From Labyrinthula sp. Ha (Eukaryota; Sar; Bigyra; Labyrinthulida; Labyrinthulaceae), in assembly GCA_015227615.1 (NCBI GenBank), contig JAALGZ010000002.1:1054001-1118000 (forward strand): a DNA stretch of 64,000 nt, written 5' to 3'. The position numbers and the translations under genes were made by a program. Below are positions 42,395 through 54,831 of the stretch, one piece after another. Numbering within the stretch: position 1 is the stretch's first letter; every line of letters starts with the position of its first letter. Below the pieces are notes generated by a model. That model made no database searches and was not told the DNA's origin. It saw only the letters and a list, made by a program, of their open reading frames with translations.

Positions 42395-42658
42395 CTACCC
42401 TTCGGGTCTAAATTTCTTATACATTGTCAGAGCTTTTGCAAAAGATGTAGAACTATGTGTCTTGTATATTTCAATGTATGTAGTTGCATCAACTTTTTTG
42501 TTCCTGTAAAATTCATCTATGACAAGAAGGTATCTCTTAATAAATAGCAAAACCTTTTGTACCAAGATATTACCGAAGTATTTTCCTGGTGAGAGAGCTA
42601 AGACAGGAAAATGTTTACTGATTAATATTAAGGAAATATTTCGGTTTAGTAACTCCAT
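42395..42658 (-). CDS. small hypothetical ORF
   Basis: 87 residues from ATG to TAG, with balanced third-position bases and a plausible amphipathic composition (ending TSFAKALTMYKKFRPEG). The terminal GG|GTAGG could be a splice donor, so this might be a first exon, but no continuing frame in the right phase was found. No family is recognised. Confidence 0.25.
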   Translation of the reverse strand: MELLNRNISLILISKHFPVLALSPGKYFGNILVQKVLLFIKRYLLVIDEFYRNKKVDATTYIEIYKTHSSTSFAKALTMYKKFRPEG

Positions 42659-43662
42659 TGAATTGAACTAAGAAGTTCGGGTTACAAAACATTTAATAGA
42701 TTATTTAAAATATATTTCACGTCCTCATCACATTCTCTTTGTTCAAGAGTCTACTGTGCATATGCTCTAAATAGGAGAAGAAGACTCCACAGCGGAGCTA
42801 GAATTGTACGAAACAAAGAAAAAGAAATACTATGTACCAATCCAGAACTTGTTTCGCCGACTCTAGAATACACCTGTTGAAAAATATTCTAAGTTCCTGG
42901 GAACCCATGAGATGTAATATAGCACTATCTTAACCTAAAACTAAGTTATGCGATACTTAGAAAATAAAAACCATACGAAACAATCACTCATCAATATTTA
43001 CATTCAATACTAGTTACACCTCATTGATGCGGCTGAAAAGAGCCCTTTCCAATGAAGATTGAGAACGTGTTTGCAGGAGGCGAAACCGACGAAAAAAGAT
43101 CTTGCTTATTCTAGGGATATCCAACATACCTCATGGGGATATTGCCTAATTTTATTCGAATTGATAACCCATAATGAAAAATGTCTCTAACAATTAAGCT
43201 TTCAGCAATTAGTCTTCCTCACAGTCCCTAATTTTATTTTTTACGAAGTTTTTGTATTTTTCCAAAATAATCTCTTTGGTTTATTCTTGCGAGATATCTT
43301 TTATTTGAGTTGTTTAGCCACAAAATTAGTTACGTTAAATTTTTTAACTATTAGTTCTCAAGATACCTATTATAGTAAGTAGAAAATACCAATTAGATGC
43401 TATATTTGATAATATCAATAAATATCAATCTTTAATTATATTCCTCAATTCATTTTTCTTTTTGATAATTTACCTATAAATGAACCACTATTACTTTAAT
43501 ATGAGAGAAAATTGATAGTTTTTTGATATCATTCAAATAATCAAAAATACGCAAAATCAAAAGAGAAGATCCTGTCTGTAAAATGAGTTACAGTTCTATC
43601 AAATGAATCGTTGGAAGCTAGTTATTTCAATTAAGTTCTGGTATAAATTCTGATCAATTAAA

Positions 43663-44864
43663 ATGTGTTTAACTATATCAGGAGAGAAAGAACCAGTTGA
43701 AAAACTTTGTGGAGCCTTCGGTAAATGTGTGGAGAATATCTGTGTTTGTGACTCTGGATGGGTTCGTTCTATTGATATTTCTTCTAATGTTTATTCAAAT
43801 TCAGGTGCAAAAGATGTTTTTGACTCACTTGAAAGAAACAGAAGTAAAGTTTCTTTGAACGAATTTTTGACAGAAATCTCTCTCTCAGCACCTTGTACAA
43901 AAAATATTCCTTTGTTGACTGGTATTTATTCCTTGACAGTTATAAGTGTATTTCTTGTTACTTTCATAATGTTGAAAGTTCAGAAAAAGAAGCATAAATC
44001 AAAGTATTTGCAAACATTAAAATTTATAAATTTGGGAGTGACAGCTTATTGGAGTATAGACAGGCTTTTTGAGAGAGAAACAATTTTTCCATTTTCTTTT
44101 AAAAACTCTCTAGCAGTTGGTATAGATTCAATGCTTGTCATGATGGTGTTTTACTTTTTTTTTGTAAAACATGCAAATTATAACTTACAAAAAGCAAAAG
44201 CTCTTTATTCATTGCGCGCAACTCTATGGGGAATTAACTTGGAGACGTTGTTTATATATCAAAAAAGATTCAGTTTCTTTTTATATGTTATTGGATTTGG
44301 TGGAAGTTTTCTTATTTCTCCTTTGATTGTAGGGTTTTATAGACACCAGGACTCTATTAGCTTTGAAGTGTTCAATTTATTAAGAACATTCCAAGAGATT
44401 CAAAATTTTCTTGGATTGCTTTCTGTTTTATACTTGCTAGTATTTTCTCAAATAGTAACAAAGACTTTGTTTACTGACTTAAGTAAACTTTTAGATGTTC
44501 AAACTATAACAACAAATCCTGTTTACCAGACAGATTCACATATAAAAGAAGACATGGAGAACAAGAAGAAAAACTCGGTAATAAAGCTTATGTCACAGAT
44601 TACCTATACAAACATAATTATGAGTCTTTGGTGCTCAAATGCAGCAATAGTATTCTTCGTTTTCATTCTGTTTCCCGAAACCGATGTTTCTATGCAATAT
44701 TTGGGTCCAATGCAAACAGGTAAACTATTTCTTTTCTAATATTTTTTAGGTGTATTATTTCCTTGGCTTTGTTTAATACTTTACTAATCTCAAATCTAGC
44801 CTTGATCATGATTTCACCATTCAAGAATACAACGTTCGTGTTGGTATCAAGTCATATTAATTAG
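43663..44864 (+). CDS. multipass membrane protein with EGF-like N-terminus, receptor-like
   Basis: The unspliced frame gives 358 residues. A GTAAAC...CTAAT...TTTTTTAG intron of 30 nt (44720-44749) and a second, weaker one of 29 nt (44771-44799) would extend it to TAG at 44864. This adds a seventh hydrophobic helix (GVLFPWLSLIMIS). The N-terminal domain holds CGAFGKCVENICVCDSGW (residues 16-33), an EGF-like Cys pattern. Hydrophobic segments follow near 84-106, 115-130, 147-169, 203-228, 244-266 and 318-340. An extracellular EGF-like domain plus seven helices suggests a receptor, but no GPCR signature is recognised. No signal peptide is seen, so an upstream exon may exist. Confidence 0.55.
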
Positions 44865-45196
44865 AATAGAACTCACTGGAAAAAATAATACTGTTTTAAA
44901 AGCTTAGTTTTCTTTATTACTTCAACACAGGTGCTTAAGCTATATTTCTCATTCTTTGAAATCATTGCGTGGAAACACATTTCTCTTACGCTTTGACTAC
45001 TTCCCCAAAGAAATCAAAATTTCAGTAGATCTACATATTGTTATAACATAAAAATTTTCAGCACTATTTTCTAAATTATTCTAGTTTAGAAAATTTATTC
45101 TTGTAATTGGTTTACGAAGGGTTTGTATATTTTTTCTTCTTTTTGTAATTTAATTGCCCAAAATTGAATATTTTAAGAATAGAAAATACTTTGAAA
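44865..45196. other. intergenic region with TAATTGCCCAAAAT motif
   Basis: Between two same-strand membrane-protein genes. The motif TTGCCCAAAATTG at 45154-45166 lies 31 bases before the ATG at 45197 and matches the motif pair upstream of GAPDH. Confidence 0.45.
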
Positions 45197-45793
45197 ATGG
45201 ATCAAGAAATCTTTAAAAAACTCTTTCCTGCATACACAGCTTTGCTCACTCTCAACTCTATTAGATTAGCAAATAAGAATGCAACCAAATCAATTTCAAT
45301 TTGCTCAAATATTTGGCTTGGATTTATACTTGCTATTTCAGGAACAGAAGCCTGGGTAAAGTTCAGATCGCCATTAATGAACCTTCCATCACCAAATAGT
45401 TTAAGGATCCTGCTCTTTGATGTTGGAGCTCAAGTTTTTTGTGCTGCAAATGCTGTCGAGCTAAGTTTTGGATTAAATATTGTGCTGAATACCATTTTTC
45501 TCCGAAACTCTTTGTCAGAGAAAGCAAAGAAGTTGCTGCTTTCCTTATTTGCGGTGCAGTTCATTCAAACTTCAGTTATGACGCCCAAGTTGATTAAACT
45601 TGTTAAGAAAAGGATTCATCAAAATCTTGTGAGGGATGACAGATTTAAAGATTTAGATGAAATCTACAACCTTGGAGAAGAAGTTGCTCAATATGAGCAG
45701 CTTGGGCAAGTTCCTAATCGAAAGCTGCACTTATACTATTTATTTCTTGAGTTGTATAAATTTACTGCGTTGTTGTACTTAACGGTCAACTAG
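45197..45793 (+). CDS. hypothetical membrane protein
   Basis: 198 residues from the first ATG (the frame is open from 45164, but only via TTG). Hydrophobic segments lie at about 37-55 (IWLGFILAISGTEAWV), 70-100 (LFDVGAQVFCAANAVELSFG onward), 112-128 and 180-197. Between the last two is a charged loop (KKRIHQNLVRDDRFKDLDEI). The protein ends within the last hydrophobic stretch (LYLTVN). No family is recognised. It lies 330 bases downstream of another multipass protein and 165 bases upstream of GAPDH, all on the plus strand. Confidence 0.6.
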   Translation: MDQEIFKKLFPAYTALLTLNSIRLANKNATKSISICSNIWLGFILAISGTEAWVKFRSPLMNLPSPNSLRILLFDVGAQVFCAANAVELSFGLNIVLNTIFLRNSLSEKAKKLLLSLFAVQFIQTSVMTPKLIKLVKKRIHQNLVRDDRFKDLDEIYNLGEEVAQYEQLGQVPNRKLHLYYLFLELYKFTALLYLTVN

Positions 45794-45796
45794 TGT

Positions 45797-45860
45797 ATGA
45801 CGTCGCTCAATCGCCCAAAATACGTCTGTATGTGACGTCTGCAACAATTGCCCAAAATAG
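45797..45860 (+). promoter_or_regulatory. GAPDH upstream elements: paired GCCCAAAATA and TGACGTC motifs
   Basis: Two copies of TYGCCCAAAATA (45811-45822 and 45848-45859) alternate with two TGACGTC sites (45798-45804 and 45832-45838), 100-160 bases before the GAPDH ATG. TGACGTC is the core of bZIP/CRE sites. GCCCAAAAT also occurs before the 45197 gene and inside the LTRs. Function is inferred from position and recurrence. Confidence 0.5.
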
Positions 45861-45937
45861 AATCTTTCGGAAACAAAATTTAACTAAAGATTCGCAAAAG
45901 CGGAAGAAGATATAATACCGAAATTAACCAAAGCTAA

Positions 45938-46972
<1,035 letters not shown>

Positions 46973-49900
46973 TTGGGAACCAAACCTTGAGCATACTGTT
47001 AAACTTAAAGTATGGTGATATTTTATTCTTTTCACAGTGGCATTATTGAACAGAATTATTAAGTGAAGCTACTTGTTTCAACTCAATTGTCTCAGGTATT
47101 AACGCTTTTTTATATCAACTTTATAGAGTTCTCTAACCTGCATAGTTACCAAATTAAAAAGAACTATACCTTGTTCAAACTCAGATACAGACAGTAACTT
47201 CCAATAGCAGTTTACAACAGCCATTCATCCAAGGATTTCTTGATATACTCAATACAAACAAAATACCATTACTCAAAGTAAGAGTCAAAGAACAAACTTC
47301 ACTTCCGCGTAGCTCTCAAACGGAATCCTTTCTTCATGGACGAGTCCTATTATGCTAAAATTTGTGGGCTTTATGGCTAAAACTGAAAAGCATAGGCAAG
47401 AAAAAAATGGAGAAGGTAAACAAGAAAAAACATTATGAAGCGGTATAATGCTAAACTAAAGAAAAATTAAGGGCATGGTTAAAGTGAGTACAGATTACCT
47501 TTCCAAAACCAAGCTAAGATGTAAACAACAAATAAAAAGATGTGTAGTAGTTACCATTTCAATGGAGCTTATGACTTTGAACATAGAGCTGGAAGCAAGC
47601 ATTTTAGTTATTACAGGAATTATGGTTGAACATATATTCTTCCATTTTAGTCGGCTTTTTAGAGTCTTGCTTAAACCATTTACTGACTGGGACCCTTACT
47701 AAACTTGTAATTTCCGAAGAATAACTTAATCCTTGAAGTTGATTTATGAAAATTCTAATATTAACGGTTAGATTATATTGCACTAACTTAATGTCTAAAC
47801 TAGTCAACTGCTAAAACAATTGGAAAACAATTCTTAGAGGTTAATATGCTTTTCTGAGTGGAAATACAATTTCCTTCTCTAGCTACAATACAGCTGCGTT
47901 AACTTGTGATCAATAACAATGGCCCCTAGTTTGATTTAGTGCGAAATCTCCTTTGCCCTATATATCCCGAAAGGCTTCTGCTGTGTGAATTATTGATGAA
48001 TAGGCTCTAATATAGGACTGAGGCAATCATCTTTCTAGTTTCAGTTTCTTCCCAATGTTTATATCCTTTCTGTATTATCTTTTATTACTCGCTTTGTTTA
48101 TAAGAGTTTTAAACTTCTGTAATCTTAGGCTTAAAATGTTTAGAAATTCAGAATGCGACGTTGGAATGACCCTTCCTGCAAAATAGTTTCCCTCTCAGTC
48201 CGTTATTGTCGATCTTTCTTGCACTCTACTTGCTTCTTGCTAGGTTTCTCCGTTTCACTAAACACTTAGATACCAAATTTTGGGAGACACATCATATTAG
48301 CTGCTACGAATGAGAGCACGTAAAATGAGGTTTTTCAATCGAGAAATAGTTTAGAAGCAGGGGCGGAGCGGATGTCACCAATAAGATCACAACAGGAAAT
48401 CCATGAAATCGAGACACGTACATTGCTTTAAGGAGTTGCAGTATTTCAACTTTTGCGTCCACTTTCTTTTGCTATTCTGTGGAGTTCTTAGCGTGTATGT
48501 GAAATTTTACTTTGGTGCATTCCCAGTGTAAATCGATACCTTTCTCATTCTTCTCATCAAAGCAACGCTTAACACTTGGGTCTCAACATTCGAGGCAGTA
48601 ACCAAATCCATTACAATCTCAATCGTCTCATTTAAAGGTGATAAATTGACGTTGCCGACCATAATTTGCCATTACAGCCTTGTTACCCGTTGTCGGAATT
48701 GAGTTCCGTAATTCTGGTTCTTAACGCCGTTCTTCAATTGTAAACTTTCCCGCAGGAAAGCAAAATTCAGTTATTTACAACTGCCAGGCCATAGCAAAAT
48801 CTTTTGAACACTACAAAAATGTACATATTTTCTGTTTCTTAAACAGAAGGTCAATACTAATCCAGTTATTACCAATATATGATTTGCTTACTCCAAGTGG
48901 GTTACCGGCACCTCCAATGTTTGTTTCAGATACTAAATCAAATTGTATTAGAAATAAATTCTAATTTTCCTGACACAAGTTATTTTTTGTGTTGCGACTG
49001 TAAGAGACGATTTCAATCATAGTAGGTCTCGTAGGAACATTTCTTTCTTCCTACGATTTTTGTAGCAATGCTTATTCGACCTTGTTGACGAGGAAACGGA
49101 CCAAAATAACCCATCAAGTAGTGATATCTATCACACATCATGAAACGCTTCTAGCCATAAATTACATTTTATTTAGTAACTTTCAAAGTATTCAGCATGT
49201 ACATCATGAGCAGATCCTAACCTTATTCGATGTTCAAAACTACACAGGTACTAGTGGAGCAGGAGATTTCTATAGTATATATGTTTGGAAATCTCTGTCT
49301 CGACAAAATACTTTTGACAACCATACGTCAACACATCTACTACTCATTTACATTTCTTAATGCTAACTTTTCAGATATTCTAAGCAAATAACATGAATAT
49401 TAGCCATGTCTCATATTTTAAGTTATATGTATTGAGCTACTTCAATGTACTTGGCCAAGTGCAGAATGCAATTTTCTCGTGAAGTGCACACATTTTTAAA
49501 TCGTCAATTTCATAACCATATTTGTTGTCTACCTTTAGATGTAATTTACTTTTTCCTGACACTTTGCTCATCCACTATCCAGCTCCTTTCTACTACTACC
49601 TACTTGGTTTCAAACAACATATCGTCGATAGGAAGTAGGATTAAGAAATCCTCTTCTAATAGTAACAGCACAGGTTTTTGATTAAAATAACTTTTTTTAA
49701 TTTTTGTTCAGAGCTCACTATATTTCTCCATAATACTAGCTTTACTATTCATCTAATCTATAAATAACTCCAGAACTGTTTCAAATCTTTCGAGGGCGTT
49801 TGTTTCTCATTTTCTTGAGTAGCCTAAAATGATAGATTTGAATAAGGAAAGTTTTTATAACTCTTTGTTACAAATATCATACCACCATTGGATTAGAACT

Positions 49901-52900
49901 TTAATTTCATCTAAAAATTACAGGGAAAACGCTAATATTCTTGGTAAGAGAACTTGTAATTACAGCTATGGCGTGATTTGCTAGTAATTTCCCAATAAGT
50001 TCATTATCTAGGTTTTCATATTAATTGATTCTGAACATTCTCTAGTAATTTTGATTGGTTCTAAATAAATACTTGATAATTAGAAAAAAATGAGAATCAG
50101 TTGGAAATAATAAAAGTGGAAAATTTCTCCTTTATTATCAGATTTAGGATAGGCATCGTTTATTTACTGTTAATTCCTCTGAGAATGTATACCTAGCTAT
50201 GATATATCCCATTCTTTTTAGGTCTTCCAAAATAAAAATTGTAACCTCACAGGAAGGCCTCAGAACCGATACGACTGATTCTCCATGTGCGAGCCAATGA
50301 AATTTACAGTTGTTCTTGTTGATCTTTTGACATAGTACTTTTCCGGCAATACTTATCCATGAGCAGTTTTATTGATCTGTTTTTGTTTGTTAAACTTTTC
50401 GATTTTAAATTATACCATTATATTCTATTTTTGCTTGAGGGCAATATAGCCACTGAACTCGTATTTATTTCATTTCACTCTATTTAATTTCATAGTTTGT
50501 GGTATTACGTCTTTTGCGTATTACATAATTTTTGTTCTTATTCACTTTTCCTATTCCTTTATAATACCTAAAACTAATATAGTTAAATTGAATTGACCCA
50601 TAAGAAATGCTTCTGTGCATCATTTTCAGCCTGAATTTGGATATATCCTAAACAAGAATAGCTTTCAAGAGAGATGGACCACCTTTAGAGTGTCCAGATA
50701 TTACACCTTTCTGAAAGACAATAGTCGCTATATTTATTTCACTCTCTCCAATAGCAAGTGGCAAAATATAGTAACACCAAATTCGCAGCAGGGATGTATA
50801 ACCAAAAATGTGTAAGTGGTAGCTAATTTGATCTTGGCTATTGTCACTTAACTATCTTATTGCAAAAGTCAACTGTGTAGAAAAATACCAGGAACACAAG
50901 AGGGGTGACATAGTCCTACACGTAACATTCTGATAGGATTTATATAAATAATATAATTCGCAACCCTCAACTGATTATAATATTCTAATCCTTGTGATAA
51001 TTCTACCTCACAATGGTTAAAACATTTCATTTTTGTATTGATTCTTATTGTTCCGCAGTCTAAGTGTCTAAATCAGTGTTTGCCAGCCATGTCCATAATT
51101 GGTAAGAAAATGATTGTCTCGGTCTCTAATCAATGTTAGTACTACCACTGTATTCATTATAGAAAATTGTTACGGTATCTATGGTTTTAAGAAATAAATA
51201 TTATCTGTGTTGAATATGTTTTCATTGCCTAACTTTAAAATATTGCATATATGTTCCGATTAACCTTTATATGGAATGATGTATCTCTTGTACGTTGCAA
51301 TAACTTTAATAGTACTGGTTCATCGATTTCCAAAACAGAAATAAACCAAATAAACCCTATTAGTTCAGTCAAAAGATAGATCAAGTACTGTTTTTGTCAT
51401 CATTTTCACATTTATTTATTTTGTTTTGCATATTTTGTCACTGGACACGCTCTTAGCAAGTGATTGATATTCGAATCTTAGAGCACAATAAATTAACTAA
51501 TGATATTTTTTTTTCCTTTTCACATTTCTTGACGTGAAGGGGGTTTTAATCTCAGTAACTTAGTCATATTTATTATGAATACTCTCAATTCTGAAAAGTG
51601 CTGGGCATATTTTCATTTTATCCCTATATTGTAAGCTAAAGTTGTTTCAGCAAGGTATTCATTGTTGTAGTTACAGATTGTTCTCAGTTGCTCCGACAAA
51701 CTATGTTTCCTTAGGTTCTTTATATATGTGATTTGAGTTAAGCATTGTGTTCTACAAACATGAGAGCACTACCCAAAATCGACTATAGGAATCTAATTGT
51801 GTCTTTTACTTGTAGAAAATCCAATTCTGTAGATGGGAAAGGCCTCCTCTTCATAAATGCAATACTGATATTTTTACATGAATTGCTTATTGAACAAATG
51901 TACTCATGTTTCCTTGTATGGCTGTGCACAAATGAGGTAGTTACTTCAATATGAGATATGTTACAAAATAATTCACTCCAATATTTATGTTTTCGAGAAT
52001 CGGAGGAGGACGCTTGTAACATAGCTTTGCAGTCTAATCCCTGCAAAATTCTGTCTACTCTTAATAATCCCCTACTTTTTCATAAACTAATTGAAGTCAA
52101 TATTTAACTGATCACCCATAAGAAACATAGCATTTTGGGGGTGGAAGTTTATGAGCTAAAGAGCTTAAGTAAAAATTTCTTTGTTCATGTCTAGTCTCGC
52201 TACTCAAGATAACATCGCCGGAATATTATAGCCGGAGCAGTTAAAAAATATTTATTCAGTTACGTCTGATGAGGAAATCAAAATTTGAGAAGGAATAAGG
52301 GCTAAATGTTGTGTCAGAAATTATATTAAAACTTAAGTAGGTAAATCAATGTGTTAGCTGTGTTTCAATGCTGCTTTGATTCCACATTGCACAGGATTGA
52401 TGACAGTTCAATTAAATATTCGCAATGATCGATTTTTGCTGCCTAAGAATAGTTATGTTTGATTGAACTGATGATGTTAAAATAACAGATTGAGACAATA
52501 TACAAAGCTGTAGGAGAAATCTTCAAAGTACAATAAAAAAAAGTACATTAGTGCCAAACTTACCATTATTAATAACATAATTATGAAGGTTTTGGCACTT
52601 GTACCTATGACCTACATGCTGAATCTCAATTTTGGTTTATGCCACTTATGCTATTTATCGAGCTTAGCTCAAAGAAATAGAGTATGATGGAAAGATAATG
52701 AAAAACAGGATGGAGCTTACTTATGCTTAAGCTAGTTCTTCATAGATTCCGAGGAGAATTGGTGGTGAAACAAGTATAGGACTTCAATTTCTGCTAGAAG
52801 CATCTGTGTCTAATTAATCCACAGGTTCTAAAAAAGGAAAGAACATATCTGCGACGAAAAGTATAAAAAATTCAGGCTATTGGTTGCAAATTCTAAAAGA

Positions 52901-54274
52901 AGTTTGGCTATGTACATTGAAGTCAGACTTTGCTTTGAAACTTGTACGCACCTGTAAGACTTCTTGTGATCACTTGCTAGGAAACTAAGCAATCTTTATC
53001 CCCTATACCAGGTTTTAGAAAACAAAGCAGTCAGTAATAATTGTAGTTTTCATATTGGAAGCCTTATATATATATAAACTTCTCAACTATTAGGCTATAA
53101 AGAAATATTCCAAAAGGTTAAATATTACCAATAGAATACAGTCTCTAAAGCCTAAATGAAAATAATAAAATGTCCGGTCAATACCAAACCTTTCAAACTT
53201 CTCGAATTCTTTATGAGGCAGCATATCGAGATTGTATTGTATACTATATATGAATTGTTGAGGTATTGATTCATCACAGGAGATACTCAACTTATATTTC
53301 ACCAGTTCTGTATCTATGCTCTCTCTTCTGAGGTTAAAGGAAGTTGCTGAAGTACTGAGTTTTATAGAAAACCTTTAAAATACTGTGCAAAGATTATTAC
53401 AAGTGCTTAGAAACCCGTACCTCCCGCCCTAGAGAAAAAAACAGTATTAGTTGCACCTACAGGATATTAACAAAACAGAAATCCTTATATTCAGGGCCCA
53501 TTGAGATCACCCCGTGTCTAAATTATAATTCTTTTGTTTATTGTTTTTTCTCTTTCATGTAGATTCTTTTTCTCTCTTATTTCAAGAAAGATATAATGTT
53601 TGTAAGCTTGTATTGAAACAATGCTGTACCTAGTTTCTACATGTACGTCTTCGAAGCCAGAGAAAACCTCCCATTCTGTAAAAAGTATAAAATTACACGC
53701 CATCAAAATACATTCTTCTTGTTTTAACTTTTCGTAGATCAGTGTAAAATAAATTCAACCTACTGATTTTTCTTATTTGGGGATGAGTAACAACAATAAA
53801 ATGTATATGGAAGTAGAAGTTAGTTAGCAAAAGACTTGAAACTATATCCATTATATATTATTTACCAAAGAAGAGGTTCTTATTCAATTATCTTTATCCA
53901 TATTTAAAGTTGAAAATGAAGTCCGCTTCTCAACACGAACGAACACTTGTTCTGAATATCGAGACATCGAGATCTCTTGAATCTTTTTATCAACATCCGA
54001 CTAATAATATATCGAGAGTCTTGTTTGAGACAAAACTCTCGAACTAATTTACTATCTCGAATCCATTTTTTTTGATTAGTATGTGTACAAAATAGCAAAT
54101 TTCACCACAACTGTTCTAAAATAAATAAAACAAGATCTGAACTCGCAATTTATATCTGGGAATACTCTTAAGAGTTGAGCAGATATCGCAAGTGTATTAT
54201 TTTGCCATACGTACAGTGTGCTTTCTCCGAACTCCGAGCAGTTTGAGAATGAAACTAATCAAAAATAACAAAAC
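46973..54274. other. 7-kb gene-poor region
   Basis: No gene family, RNA gene or mobile element is recognised. Short frames (for example 49082-49360, 50615-50815 and 51745-51954) have no motifs and ordinary lengths for chance frames in AT-rich DNA. The first few hundred bases hold the 3' end of the GAPDH transcript. Confidence 0.5.
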
Positions 54275-54831
54275 ATGCAAGAACACAAGAGTTCATCTGT
54301 TCAACTAACTTCATTTCATGTATTCAAAGAGTTTGCTCAAAGAGATATATACACAGTATGATACAATTTTATTCTAATTATTCAGGGAAAGTGTAAAATT
54401 CTTTCAAGTGAGTGTTTTCAAATGTGGTTGAATTCTCGAAAACGAACGCCAAAAGAACCGGAGAGATCATTTAAGAAAGCATTGGTTGCACACTGTATTT
54501 TTTGTTCTGTTGTTAACTCTTAGTAAGGAATCGAGATGGCAGATCTCCTTTTACGGAGGAAGAAGAAAAAGCTATTCTTGAAGAGTTGAGAAAACCTGAA
54601 CCTTGGCCTTCGTTTCTTAATCGGAGTAAAAGAAGAAGAAGAGTAAAAAGCAGGTTAACTGGACAACCTGCATTTCATGAAGGAAAAAATATAGAATTAA
54701 TTTTAAGGAATAGAGGTGAAAATATTGAAAAAGATCAAAGAGGGAGAGTAAAGAGTATTGAAAAATCTAAGGAGGAGTTTTCTAATTCAGAACTATTATT
54801 TCTGAAAGAGATGATAGAATTATTGAGATAA
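54275..54831 (+). CDS. lineage-specific RNRDGR/PWP-family protein, copy 3 (three exons)
   Basis: Exons are 54275-54355, 54386-54494 and 54524-54831. The introns are 30 nt (54356-54385) and 29 nt (54495-54523), with GTAT donors and AG acceptors; the second contains TTAAC. The middle exon is 109 nt, as in the other two copies. The start is the first ATG after an in-frame TAA at 54266. The protein is about 165 residues: TSFHVFKEF in exon 1, ILSSECFQMW and KEPERSFKKALVAH in exon 2, then RNRDGRSPFTEEEE, EPWPSF, a run of basic residues (RSKRRRRVKSR), LTGQPAFHEG and a charged tail ending in a short leucine-rich helix. It stands alone in an otherwise empty region 43 kb from copy 2. Function is unknown. 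Confidence 0.75.

Larger units (their letters stand above)
39192..43662. other. gene-poor region with relics
   Basis: Contains a protein-like fragment at 40362-40502, the long copy of the dispersed repeat (41359-41727), a GC-richer patch at about 41255-41325 (CCGGTG...CCCCTAGGGG) that may be part of a transposon end, and a small minus-strand frame at 42395-42658. Nothing else is recognised. Confidence 0.4.

Noticed and set aside
43603-43681. Upstream exon MNRWKLV... for the receptor-like gene
   Set aside because: The GTATAA donor and TATCAG acceptor look good, but the phases do not match. Splicing would create an early stop.
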